DNA of 64,000 bases from Bacteroidota bacterium (lineage in GTDB: Bacteria; Bacteroidota; Bacteroidia; Bacteroidales; TTA-H9), in contig QKGM01000031.1 in assembly GCA_003250395.1 (NCBI GenBank), positions 62,001 to 126,000 on the forward strand, read 5' to 3'. Positions 1 through 8,612 of the stretch are shown here, one piece after another. Numbering within the stretch: the stretch's first letter is position 1; each line of letters opens with the position of its first letter. Position numbers and translations under genes: made by a program. The notes under the pieces are model-generated. The model saw only the letters and a program-made list of their open reading frames with translations, was not told where the DNA came from and did no database searches.

Positions 1-655
1 TTCCAGTAACTACTCCAAAGCCAATAATCCAGCGAATGTTTTCGGAACTTAACATTTTAAGGACTATAAATATCCAAAGATTCACAAAAGCAAATGAAAA
101 CACATGCGACATTCCCGGTTCTCCAATAGTGTAATAAAACAAATTGGTACCGAACACAATGGCAAGCAATGCTATAGACCTGTTCGTCCCGTTAATTCCA
201 AACCTTTTCAAAATACTGTTTAGAATGATTAACCCGATAAATAAATAGAATATCGCGGCAAGGTTTACCGAGATCATATAGATCTTTGAATACCCATCTG
301 CCGGATATCCCAAAACCGGTGCAAGAAAATGTGCGACTAAAAAAAAAGGCACCTGTGCCAATGCGGTACCACAATAATACTTATTAATTATCCTTCCTGA
401 AGGTGTACCGGTTCTGTATTCATAATAATGTAGTCCCTTATATTTAACTTTCTCAAGACTATCGGTAAAAGAAAAGTTGAGATCATGATAAATAAACACA
501 GCGGGTAAATAGGCATAGTATCCCCGTGCATCTGCCTCAACGATTCCTGTCCAGTTTTTATCACCTCCCCAATGAAGATTTGATGATACAATAACAACAA
601 TGAATGTGATGAAACCAATAGTTAACTCTGCTATGTATTTTCTTAACCGGTACAT
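1..655 (-). CDS. Polytopic membrane protein, GT39/GT-C-like glycosyltransferase (3' end outside window)
   Basis: An uninterrupted minus-strand frame of about 218 codons starts at the ATG 653-655 and runs off the left edge. It begins MYRLRKYIAEL, followed by a hydrophobic helix, an acidic stretch (GIVEADARGYYAYLPA) and further hydrophobic segments. The 'DARGYYAYLP' region after the first helix is a pattern I associate with Bacteroidota GT-C/GT39-type membrane glycosyltransferases, which would use lipid-linked sugars at the outer face of the inner membrane; this family call is by memory of pattern only. Its ATG shares one base with the TAA of the upstream hydrolase gene (TAATG), so translation is probably coupled to the purine operon. 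It has no obvious role in purine breakdown. The C-terminus is not visible. Confidence 0.6.
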   Translation of the reverse strand, partial: MYRLRKYIAELTIGFITFIVVIVSSNLHWGGDKNWTGIVEADARGYYAYLPAVFIYHDLNFSFTDSLEKVKYKGLHYYEYRTGTPSGRIINKYYCGTALAQVPFFLVAHFLAPVLGYPADGYSKIYMISVNLAAIFYLFIGLIILNSILKRFGINGTNRSIALLAIVFGTNLFYYTIGEPGMSHVFSFAFVNLWIFIVLKMLSSENIRWIIGFGVVTG

Positions 656-2040
656 TAGCCTTTATTAGATGTTATTTGATTCAGAAAACTTCCTGTTGAA
701 ATCTCAGGTCTGAGTTGTCGGTTTTGAACGACAATTTCGCCACGTCGAATAACAATATCAGCACACCCGGTAATATGAATTCCTTCATAAATATTTGAAT
801 CACAATTTTGATATTGCCTTTTCTTTGAAATTGTTTCTGAATTGCTGGTATTCCAAATAACTAAATCGGCATCATTTCCCGGTTTAATAATTCCCTTGTT
901 TTTCAATTTAAATATACTGGCAGCATTCAGCGATGTAAGATCAATCCATTGCTGCAAAGTAAGCTTCTTCTCCATTACGCCATATGTATAAAGCATTTGC
1001 AACCTATACTCTATGCCACCGGCACCATTTGGTATTTTTGAAAAGTCTTCCAGACCAACTTCCTTCTGCACAAAATAATTGAAGGGACAATGATCCGTCG
1101 AAACAACATCAAAAACCCCAGCCGATAAATCATCCCATAGACTTTTGATGTTTTCACTGGATCTCAGCGGAGGACTAATAACATATTTTGCAGATTGATT
1201 GAATGGCTGATAATAAACCTGCTGATCAAGCACTAAATATTGAATGCACGTTTCAGCCATTACGGGCAAACCTTCTTTCTTTGCATCAGCAATAAGATGT
1301 GCAGCTCCTGAAGTTGAGATATGAACAAAGTAAATAGGGCAGCCTGTCTCTCGTACCAAACTGATAACCTTTCTTACTGCTTCAATTTCAGTTTCCGGAG
1401 GGCGGGAAAGCATGTGATACAAAGGCTCAGTTTTACCTTGACTGATGTAACTTTTCTGCAGCTCTTCAATCATCCCCCCCTCTTCAGCATGTACCAGGAT
1501 CATAGTTCCCATTGAGGCGGCACATATCATTGCTTCGCGCAACTCCCGGTAACTAAGTCCGATAGTCTGGTTATATGCCAAATATACTTTAAATGATCTG
1601 ATTCCTTCCCTCTCAACACATTGCTTCATTTGATCTGAAACTGCATCACTCCACCAGGTGATACCAACATGTAAGGCTATATCAGTAATAGCACAACGAG
1701 CCTGAGCTTTCCGCTCTATTAATGCTGTCAATAGCGACTCACCTCTTGCCGGAGTCACAAAATCAATAAGCGAAGTAGTACCACCTATCATGGCAGCCTT
1801 GCTGCCAGAAATAAAATCATCTGATGATGGCCCGACTGGAGTTGGAAGCTGAAGATGAACATGAGCATCTATGCCACCAGGAATGACTATCCTCCCTCTT
1901 GCATCAATAACAGGAAGTTCAGCAGGCTGATTTGAGGATTCATATAATACCTCCTCAATTGACTCTCCATTGATTATAATTCCGACACTTTCAAGTCCGG
2001 AATCAGTAACTATCCTGGCATTGGTTATCAGGAATCTCAT
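655..2040 (-). CDS. hydA: Dihydropyrimidinase/hydantoinase-family amidohydrolase (HyuA/HydA-like)
   Basis: A 461-residue cyclic-amide hydrolase of the dihydropyrimidinase/D-hydantoinase/allantoinase family, which opens hydantoin, dihydropyrimidine or allantoin-type rings. The binuclear metal site is readable: H60 and H62 (IDAHVHLQ), the lysine expected to be carboxylated K151 (RSFKVYLAY), H184 (LVHAEEGG), H240 (YFVHIST) and D316 (VSTDHCPF). Length is normal. It is the next-to-last readable gene of the minus-strand purine operon, 6 nt after the SsnA-like gene, as E. coli hyuA accompanies ygeW-ygeY-ssnA. In that setting the substrate is likely a ring-opened purine intermediate rather than a pyrimidine, but this is inference. 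Allantoinase activity cannot be excluded from sequence alone. Confidence 0.85.
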   Translation of the reverse strand: MRFLITNARIVTDSGLESVGIIINGESIEEVLYESSNQPAELPVIDARGRIVIPGGIDAHVHLQLPTPVGPSSDDFISGSKAAMIGGTTSLIDFVTPARGESLLTALIERKAQARCAITDIALHVGITWWSDAVSDQMKQCVEREGIRSFKVYLAYNQTIGLSYRELREAMICAASMGTMILVHAEEGGMIEELQKSYISQGKTEPLYHMLSRPPETEIEAVRKVISLVRETGCPIYFVHISTSGAAHLIADAKKEGLPVMAETCIQYLVLDQQVYYQPFNQSAKYVISPPLRSSENIKSLWDDLSAGVFDVVSTDHCPFNYFVQKEVGLEDFSKIPNGAGGIEYRLQMLYTYGVMEKKLTLQQWIDLTSLNAASIFKLKNKGIIKPGNDADLVIWNTSNSETISKKRQYQNCDSNIYEGIHITGCADIVIRRGEIVVQNRQLRPEISTGSFLNQITSNKG

Positions 2041-2046
2041 TCCAAA

Positions 2047-3312
2047 TTATTCTTTAATCTTGTCCCAGAGTCGCAAAGCCTGGATTCGGGCTTTTGCCAT
2101 CACTTCTGCTTCATTGACTTTTGTCAGCTGTCCTTCTCTGACAATAAGACGTCCATTGGCAATCACATGCTCAATATACCTTGAATTGAGACCATAAAAC
2201 CAGTGACCTAAAAAATTCTCCTGTGTTAATGGTGTAGGTGAGTCGTAACCAAATACCATAAGATTATTATCTGAATTACCATCTATCCTGTTAGCGGCCA
2301 GGTAAAGATGAATCATCTGAAGTCGTTGAAACACCCTGGCTGGCGTTATTGCCTCATAACCTTTGCCGGAAAACCAGGCTGTCCGTGAAGATGCCATCAT
2401 ATCATTATGCATCCCATCGGTTCCAAGCATAACACGAGGCCCCAATCCCACACCCGAAAACACTCCAACTCCGTTATTAAGATTTGAATCAAAATTAATT
2501 GCCATCCAGGTATCTGATTTGGCAATCAAACGCTTTTCTATTGCATTCAAATGAATACCATGCGCAAAAATGTTTCCTTTCAGATCAAACATTCCGGCTT
2601 CAGCGAACCGCTCAGCGACTGTCTTTCCAAATGTCTGGCGGCAATGGGTCTCATCTGCACTATCTTCAGCCACGTGAACATGAATTCCTGTATTAAATTG
2701 TCGGGCAAGCATTATTGCCTCCTTAAGGGTTTGTTCACCTACTGTAAAACTCGCATGTAATCCCACCATTCCAGTACGTCGACTTAAGTACCTCCTAGTT
2801 TCTGCAAGTCCTTCACTGGCCCCTTTCGTGCCATTCCGATCAGTTATTTCGTAACACAGCAAATGATTAACTCCTACCTCATCGAAAGCATCCGCAATGA
2901 GATCAAGAGAACCTTTAATATATTCAGGGCTGGAATGGTGATCAATCACAAAAGTACATCCGTTTTTAGCTGCTTGTACAGCAGTTACAAGAGCGCTTGC
3001 TCTTATCATTTCAGCATCAAGCGCCGAATCCACCCGCCACCATATTTTCTGAAGCGTCTCCAGAAAATTGGCAGGCTGTATCTTTGGCTGCGGCATCCCG
3101 GTACAAAGCGCAGAATAGGCATGTTGGTGTGCATTACCCAGACTTCGCATGATATATCTCCCCGTACAGTCAATAGTAATCAGGTCTGAAGGAATAACAT
3201 CAGGCGGTTTAAAATAAAAAGTTGCACCATTTCCTTCTTCTACCCAAATGTCGAGAGGTATCTGTTCGAACGTCTGCCATTCTATGTATGTTCCATTTTT
3301 AAGACAAATCAT
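2047..3312 (-). CDS. ssnA: SsnA-type metal-dependent aminohydrolase
   Basis: A 421-residue amidohydrolase-superfamily protein of the SsnA/chlorohydrolase/guanine deaminase branch. Metal ligands are visible in order: GNAHQHAYS near residue 60, HVHVAED near 215, HGIHL near 250 and MLGTDGMHND near 295. SsnA is encoded beside ygfK and the XdhD-type hydroxylase in E. coli and in gut bacteria that degrade purines anaerobically; a role in deaminating or hydrolysing a purine-derived intermediate is inferred from this context. Its ATG overlaps the stop of the XdhD-like gene by 4 nt and the hydantoinase gene follows 6 nt downstream, so all three should be co-translated from one mRNA. Confidence 0.85.
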   Translation of the reverse strand: MICLKNGTYIEWQTFEQIPLDIWVEEGNGATFYFKPPDVIPSDLITIDCTGRYIMRSLGNAHQHAYSALCTGMPQPKIQPANFLETLQKIWWRVDSALDAEMIRASALVTAVQAAKNGCTFVIDHHSSPEYIKGSLDLIADAFDEVGVNHLLCYEITDRNGTKGASEGLAETRRYLSRRTGMVGLHASFTVGEQTLKEAIMLARQFNTGIHVHVAEDSADETHCRQTFGKTVAERFAEAGMFDLKGNIFAHGIHLNAIEKRLIAKSDTWMAINFDSNLNNGVGVFSGVGLGPRVMLGTDGMHNDMMASSRTAWFSGKGYEAITPARVFQRLQMIHLYLAANRIDGNSDNNLMVFGYDSPTPLTQENFLGHWFYGLNSRYIEHVIANGRLIVREGQLTKVNEAEVMAKARIQALRLWDKIKE

Positions 3313-5864
3313 CGGATAGGCTTTAGTGGAAGTGAGTATCTTTGAACTCCGTCAAAGATACAAAAAGCATTCGCTATGGCAGCAGCGGTGGGTACCAGGC
3401 CTATTTCACCGACCCCCTTTGCTCCATATGGACCAACTGGATCAGGAACCTCTACCCCTACAACCTCAATATCGGGGGTTTCATGTGCCCTCAGCACCCC
3501 ACAATCACGTAATCGTGATGACAGAAGTTTGCCTTCCAACATCGGAAGATTCTCTGTGAGGGAATAACCCAGTCCCATATGGACAGCTCCTTCAATCTGC
3601 CCCTCGAATAAGACAGGATTAATAATCCGCCCGGCATCATGAGCTGCCACCACCTTAACTACTTTTCCCTGATCGTTTAAAACCGCAACCTGCGCAGCAT
3701 AACCGTAACCATAATGGGTAGGCCCATCGGTATGAAAAGAGTCAGGTTTAACTGTCCAGTCGCATTGCCAACGAGCCTGATAACGCCGGCCAGACAACTG
3801 GCCGAGAGAAGCACTCTTCAGATCCGCGTTTAAAGTTCTGGAGGCTTCCCTGATAGCATTTCCCAACAAAACGGTTGCTCGCGATGAAGTTGTCATTCCA
3901 GTCGCTATACCTGAGGTTGTCTCGGAAATAACCTCCACAATATCTGGACTAATCCCTGTTTCCTCACAGAGTATTTGCTGTGCGATTGTTTGGACACCCT
4001 GCCCCATCTCTGTCCATCCGTGATGAATTCTTATCATTCCTTCAGACAATACTTCAATAATGACATCTGAATAATCAGTCATTCCATTTCCGATACCACT
4101 ATTTTTAATTCCGCAAGCCAATCCTGCAAAACGGGCATTCCGAAACTGCATTTCAACGGCCTCGAGGCATGCCCTGATTCCTGCTCCTTTTACATGGTCA
4201 CCTGTAGCCGTAGTGAGACCATCGGTGAGCGCATTCTCCCATCTGAAGGTCCATCGGTCGAAACCACCTTTCCGGCACAACTCGTCTATGCTGCTTTCAA
4301 GGGCAAAAGCAGCCTGATTAGCTCCAAAGCCTCGCATAGCACCTGATGGAATATTATTAGTATAGACTGTATGAGCGGTCAGGTCGATGTTTGGGACAAA
4401 ATACCCGCCGGTAGCATGCCCTGCAATTCGCTCCATCACCTTTGTTCCTACAGAGGCATATGCCCCTGTATCTCCTATCGCAATTAACTTCATTGCAGTT
4501 AATTTACCACTGGCATCAGCAGCAAGTGTAATATCCAACTGAACAGGATGCCGTTTTGGATGCATTCTAATCGATTCTTCCCGCGTAAGAGTAAATAAAA
4601 CTGCTCTTTTCAACAGCCAGGCAGCCAGTGCAGCATGACCCTGAACCGTCAGATCCTCCTTTCCTCCAAACCCACCTCCGCTGGGTACCAGTATAACTCT
4701 GATCTTTTCTTCCGGGAGCCCCAGTACTGAAGCCACTTGTCGTCGATCCTCATATATTCCCTGTCCAGAAGAATACAAAAGCAGGCCATCTTCATCGGGC
4801 AAAGCCAGACAAGATTCGGTTTCTAAAAAAGCATGCTCTATACGTTGGGTTTGGTAATACCCTTTAACAATAAAGGATGAATCAGCAAGCGCCTTTTCAG
4901 AATCACCACGTTTCAGGCTGCAAGTCTCCAATAAATTATTTCGATCGGGATGAACCCTGATACTATCTGACTGCATGGCTGCTATCATATCGGTAACCGG
5001 CTCCATTACACTATAAGTTACTTTTACAGCACCCGCGGCAGCCCGTGCATGATCTGGTGTATCAGCAATTACTGAGGCAATCACATCACCAATATAACAA
5101 GTAGTTTCACCTTTTGCAATCATAAGGGGCCAATCGGGAATAATCAATCCGGTAAACCGGTTACCGGGAATATCACTGGCCGATAGAATTCCTATAACTC
5201 CCGGCATTGTAGAAGCGGCTGATGCATCAATGCTTTTTAATATTGCCCTGGGATGTTCACTGAAAACAAGAGCCCCGAACAACATCCCGGGAAACCTCAT
5301 ATCATTTACAAACCTTCTTTGTCCGATGGCTGTTTCAAAACCCTGGTACTTCGCACGGAACCATCCTACTCCATGATTGGGTCCAGATTCCTTAAAGACA
5401 ATCTCTCCTCTCAATTCACTTGCAGATTTTACAATGGCCTTCTCTATCTTCTTGTAGCCGGTACAACGACACAGGTGACTCTTCAATGCCTGCCTTATTT
5501 CATCAATCGACGGATCCGGATTTGTTTTCAACAACTGCCATGTCCGCATTACAAAACCCGGTGTACAAAAGCCGCATTGAACAGCACCCTCTTCAACAAA
5601 CCAGCGGGCTATCATATCCCGTATACCAACCGGAATCCCCTCCAGGGTATTTACAACTGCTCCTTCGAGTTTTTTCATCGGGGTAACGCAACTCAGTCGA
5701 GGCATCCCGTTGATCTCAACAAGACATGCGCCGCAAGCTCCCTGACCTGAACAACCATCCTTTACTGATATAATGCCCTGGCCATTCCGTAAAAAGTCAA
5801 GAAGGCTGCAATCAACCGGCCCATTATACTTAATTTCTTGACTATTAACAATTAATGATATCAT
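3309..5864 (-). CDS. xdhD: Fused [2Fe-2S]/molybdopterin hydroxylase, XdhD type
   Basis: An 851-residue molybdenum hydroxylase with two parts in one chain. Residues 1-155 form the ferredoxin module: C38, C44, C47 and C59 for the plant-type cluster; C97, C100, C132 and C134 (CGFC, LCRC) for the second cluster. Residues 165-851 form the molybdopterin-binding part, with the catalytic glutamate motif KGVGEIGL near the C-terminus. There is no FAD domain, so electrons must pass to another protein; the neighbouring YgfK-like flavoprotein is the obvious candidate. This architecture matches E. coli XdhD and MOP-type aldehyde oxidoreductases. Placement beside ssnA, hydA and ygfK favours a purine hydroxylase/dehydroxylase. 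Its start overlaps the upstream gene by 20 nt and no internal Met offers a better start. Whether a labile selenium ligand is used cannot be seen. Confidence 0.85.
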   Translation of the reverse strand: MISLIVNSQEIKYNGPVDCSLLDFLRNGQGIISVKDGCSGQGACGACLVEINGMPRLSCVTPMKKLEGAVVNTLEGIPVGIRDMIARWFVEEGAVQCGFCTPGFVMRTWQLLKTNPDPSIDEIRQALKSHLCRCTGYKKIEKAIVKSASELRGEIVFKESGPNHGVGWFRAKYQGFETAIGQRRFVNDMRFPGMLFGALVFSEHPRAILKSIDASAASTMPGVIGILSASDIPGNRFTGLIIPDWPLMIAKGETTCYIGDVIASVIADTPDHARAAAGAVKVTYSVMEPVTDMIAAMQSDSIRVHPDRNNLLETCSLKRGDSEKALADSSFIVKGYYQTQRIEHAFLETESCLALPDEDGLLLYSSGQGIYEDRRQVASVLGLPEEKIRVILVPSGGGFGGKEDLTVQGHAALAAWLLKRAVLFTLTREESIRMHPKRHPVQLDITLAADASGKLTAMKLIAIGDTGAYASVGTKVMERIAGHATGGYFVPNIDLTAHTVYTNNIPSGAMRGFGANQAAFALESSIDELCRKGGFDRWTFRWENALTDGLTTATGDHVKGAGIRACLEAVEMQFRNARFAGLACGIKNSGIGNGMTDYSDVIIEVLSEGMIRIHHGWTEMGQGVQTIAQQILCEETGISPDIVEVISETTSGIATGMTTSSRATVLLGNAIREASRTLNADLKSASLGQLSGRRYQARWQCDWTVKPDSFHTDGPTHYGYGYAAQVAVLNDQGKVVKVVAAHDAGRIINPVLFEGQIEGAVHMGLGYSLTENLPMLEGKLLSSRLRDCGVLRAHETPDIEVVGVEVPDPVGPYGAKGVGEIGLVPTAAAIANAFCIFDGVQRYSLPLKPIR

Positions 5865-7116
5865 CCTCTTTGTTCTTTTTCAAATACTGTGTAAGAGATT
5901 CAAGATTTGGGGTAATGGGTTCCGGCAACACCAGGTGGCTGGCAGGCGCACTTATATCTTTTAATCCACATCCGGTGGCCAACACTACGGCTGTTTCACC
6001 TGGCTCCAGCCTCCCTTCCCTAATCCATTTTAACAAGCCTGCTATAGCAGCTGCCCCGGCCGGTTCAGTAAAAATTCCTGTTGTACGGGCCAGCCTTTCA
6101 GCAGCCAGTAATATCGATTCATCGCTGACAGTTACATACTTCCCTGAATATCGTTTTATAAAACCAGAGGCCATTCTGAAATTCCTTGGAATATCTACTG
6201 AAATTGAATCGGCAACAGTTGTGGCTGGCTTCACCTGGAAATCACGGGCATCAATGTTTCTGACCAAATTATCGCTTTTCTCACTTTGTACAGCCACAAC
6301 CTCCGGAATTCTATCAATAATACCAAGCTTTAAAAGATCCTCAAATCCTTTATACAACCCTGAAATAATAACCCCATCACCAACCGGAACAAATATGCAA
6401 TCTGGTAATTTCCCGCACATTTGCTGATACAATTCAAAAGCAACTGTTTTTTTCCCTTCAATGGTGAATGGATTGTATGCCGTATTCCGGTTAAACCAAC
6501 CATAATAGTCAGAAGCCTTCAAACTTAGCTCAAATGCAGCATCGTAATTACCTTTTACCGGAATTGTAGTGGCACCATACATCACCATCTGAAGCAGCTT
6601 GGCCAATGGTGCCGCAGCTGGGACAAAGACAACAGCCCGTTGCTGTTGAGAAGCGCAGATACCTGCCAGAGAAGAACCCGCATTACCGGTTGAAGCTGTG
6701 ACAATAGTATTTATATCATGTTCTAATGCCCATGCAGATACCAGTTGAGAAGCCCTGTCTTTAAATGAAAATGTAGGGTTTTGGGAATCGTCCTTGATCA
6801 GTACTTTATTAGACTGAGGCAGATCAACAAGAAATCCGGCATCATAAAGCGGCGTATTACCAACTCTTAATATACCAAGACTTTTCTCCGAATTTAAAGG
6901 CAACAAAGGTAAAAAATGCTTGTCCTTCAAATCATCAAACAATCTCTTCCCGGATAGCTTTCCTGCAATCACATCATAAGGATAGATTGTCTGCAGAACA
7001 CCTGCAGGAGGCAAATTATCACAGTTTTGAACAGAACATTCCGGACAGAGATATAGGAATGGCTGATAAAACTCTTTACCACAATCAGAACATCGAAAAT
7101 GATACTTCATGATCAA
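5845..7116 (-). CDS. Threonine-synthase-like PLP enzyme with N-terminal zinc ribbon
   Basis: A 423-residue fold-type II PLP enzyme. An N-terminal zinc ribbon (C9, C12, C24, C27) precedes the catalytic domain. The Schiff-base lysine is K119 in NPTFSFKDRAS, and a phosphate-binding TASTGNAGSS loop follows, both typical of threonine synthase and cysteate-synthase-like relatives. No homoserine or other threonine pathway gene is nearby, while it is embedded between two purine-operon genes with a 20-nt overlap on one side and 6 nt on the other. It is therefore more likely a dedicated catabolic enzyme, for example a beta-eliminating or beta-replacing enzyme on a diaminopropionate- or serine-like product, than the biosynthetic ThrC. 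A start two codons downstream (second Met) is equally possible. Confidence 0.7.
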   Translation of the reverse strand: MIMKYHFRCSDCGKEFYQPFLYLCPECSVQNCDNLPPAGVLQTIYPYDVIAGKLSGKRLFDDLKDKHFLPLLPLNSEKSLGILRVGNTPLYDAGFLVDLPQSNKVLIKDDSQNPTFSFKDRASQLVSAWALEHDINTIVTASTGNAGSSLAGICASQQQRAVVFVPAAAPLAKLLQMVMYGATTIPVKGNYDAAFELSLKASDYYGWFNRNTAYNPFTIEGKKTVAFELYQQMCGKLPDCIFVPVGDGVIISGLYKGFEDLLKLGIIDRIPEVVAVQSEKSDNLVRNIDARDFQVKPATTVADSISVDIPRNFRMASGFIKRYSGKYVTVSDESILLAAERLARTTGIFTEPAGAAAIAGLLKWIREGRLEPGETAVVLATGCGLKDISAPASHLVLPEPITPNLESLTQYLKKNKEDDIINC

Positions 7117-7122
7117 AGAGTT

Positions 7123-8592
7123 TTAGCTTTTAGCCACTTCCCTGTTAAAATCCTCAATCATGGCATCCCAAACATCAGCCTGTCCGAAGAGATCATTCCA
7201 TATCTCCCGATCATACCACAACTGATTCAGTTCCTCGACGGATTTACCCTGCTGTTCGACCCATGTGAAATACTTTAGATTATGAATAGCTTTGCGGTCA
7301 GTGTAATTAAGTTCCTTTATGTTACCTGACGATTCTGCCATCAGACATCCCTCAAAGTCACGGCCTGCCTGCAAAGTTGTATAATCACCACGTGATTCAC
7401 GAAGTTCTCTAAGTCGAGAACCATAAAGTTCAACACTATCAGTGGCAATGGAAAGGATGATATCATCCCCATTCATTTCGAATAGTTTCGCCGTTTTAAT
7501 GGCGCTCAGCAGATTCGCTATACCCGAAATTCCGATAAGGTTTAATTTATCAGCCACTTCTGGAGCAATACCGTTTGTTTTCAACCAATTGATACCGGTT
7601 GGTTCATTAAATAAACGAAGCAACCGCATGCAGGCTTCGTCGTCGATAGCTGTCACCACATCCGTGTTTTTAACATTGTGAACCCATGGAACGTGCTTGT
7701 CTCCAATCCCTTCTATTCTGTGACCTCCGAAACCATTTTGCAGTAATGTAGGACATTGTAATGCTTCGGAAGCAACTACTTTCACATGCGGGAATCTGGC
7801 CTTCAGGTAATCTCCCGCGGCAATTGTTCCTGCTGACCCTGTATTACTTATATAGGCTGCCATGTTTGAAGATTTACCCTTCAACTTAGAAAACACCTCT
7901 TCCAGGGCAGGGCCGGTTACATTGTAATGCCATACTGGATTACCAAACTCATCGAACTGGTTCAGAATTATATAATCGGGTTGTGTACGACGTAATTCCC
8001 AACATTTATCATAGATCTCTTTCACATTCGACTCACATCCTGCCGTTGCAATTACTTCTGAACCCACCTCCCTAAGCCAGTCGAACCGCTCACGACTCAT
8101 TTCCCGGGGTAGAATAGCAACAGCAGTACATCCCATTAAAACCGAATCAAAAGCCCCGCCACGACAGTAATTCCCCGTTGAAGGCCATACAGCTTTATGA
8201 CGTGTGGGATCAAATTGCCCTGTTATAATCCTTGGTGCCAGACAACCGTAAGCAGCTCCCACTTTATGGGCACCTGTCGGAAACCATTTTCCTACCAGCA
8301 ACACTATCCTGGCTTTTACTCCTGTTAGTTCAGAAGGTAATTCAAGATAATTCACACTACCAAACCCTCCTCCACTGACAACTGGCTCATTTTTCCAGTT
8401 GATTCTAAACAGATTCAAGGGATTAAGTTCCCATAGCCCGACAGACTTTAATCTCTGCAGAATCTCTTCAGGTACTTTCTCCGGATGTCGCATCTGCGTA
8501 AAGGTTGGAAGTATAATGCCACGTTCCTTAAACCGTCGGGCAGCTTTGGCCCTGATATCTGCGTCTACAATTTTGGTGATGGTTTCAATCAT
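7123..8592 (-). CDS. TrpB-like fold-type II PLP enzyme of purine cluster
   Basis: A 489-residue PLP-dependent enzyme. The motif FPTGAHKVGAAYG places the probable Schiff-base lysine at K110, comparable to the GAHK motif of tryptophan synthase beta; STGNYCRGGAF and SNTGSAGTIAAGD supply the expected glycine-rich cofactor loops. It is not YgeX: the YgeX signature around its lysine (NAFKMLGG) is missing and it is about 90 residues longer. It lies between the ygfK-like gene and the threonine-synthase-like gene in the same transcription unit. A lyase or ammonia-releasing role late in purine breakdown is inferred from position only. No tryptophan biosynthesis genes accompany it. Confidence 0.7.
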   Translation of the reverse strand: MIETITKIVDADIRAKAARRFKERGIILPTFTQMRHPEKVPEEILQRLKSVGLWELNPLNLFRINWKNEPVVSGGGFGSVNYLELPSELTGVKARIVLLVGKWFPTGAHKVGAAYGCLAPRIITGQFDPTRHKAVWPSTGNYCRGGAFDSVLMGCTAVAILPREMSRERFDWLREVGSEVIATAGCESNVKEIYDKCWELRRTQPDYIILNQFDEFGNPVWHYNVTGPALEEVFSKLKGKSSNMAAYISNTGSAGTIAAGDYLKARFPHVKVVASEALQCPTLLQNGFGGHRIEGIGDKHVPWVHNVKNTDVVTAIDDEACMRLLRLFNEPTGINWLKTNGIAPEVADKLNLIGISGIANLLSAIKTAKLFEMNGDDIILSIATDSVELYGSRLRELRESRGDYTTLQAGRDFEGCLMAESSGNIKELNYTDRKAIHNLKYFTWVEQQGKSVEELNQLWYDREIWNDLFGQADVWDAMIEDFNREVAKS

Positions 8593-8612
8593 GACTAAAC
8601 AGTATTTATTAT

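Noticed and set aside
5253-5750. Long open frame (165 codons) on the plus strand
   Set aside because: It is antisense to the well-conserved iron-sulfur domain of the XdhD-type gene and its translation has no protein-like features.
7123-8592. YgeX or tryptophan synthase beta chain
   Set aside because: The lysine context, length and lack of trp genes fit neither; described as a distinct TrpB-like enzyme.
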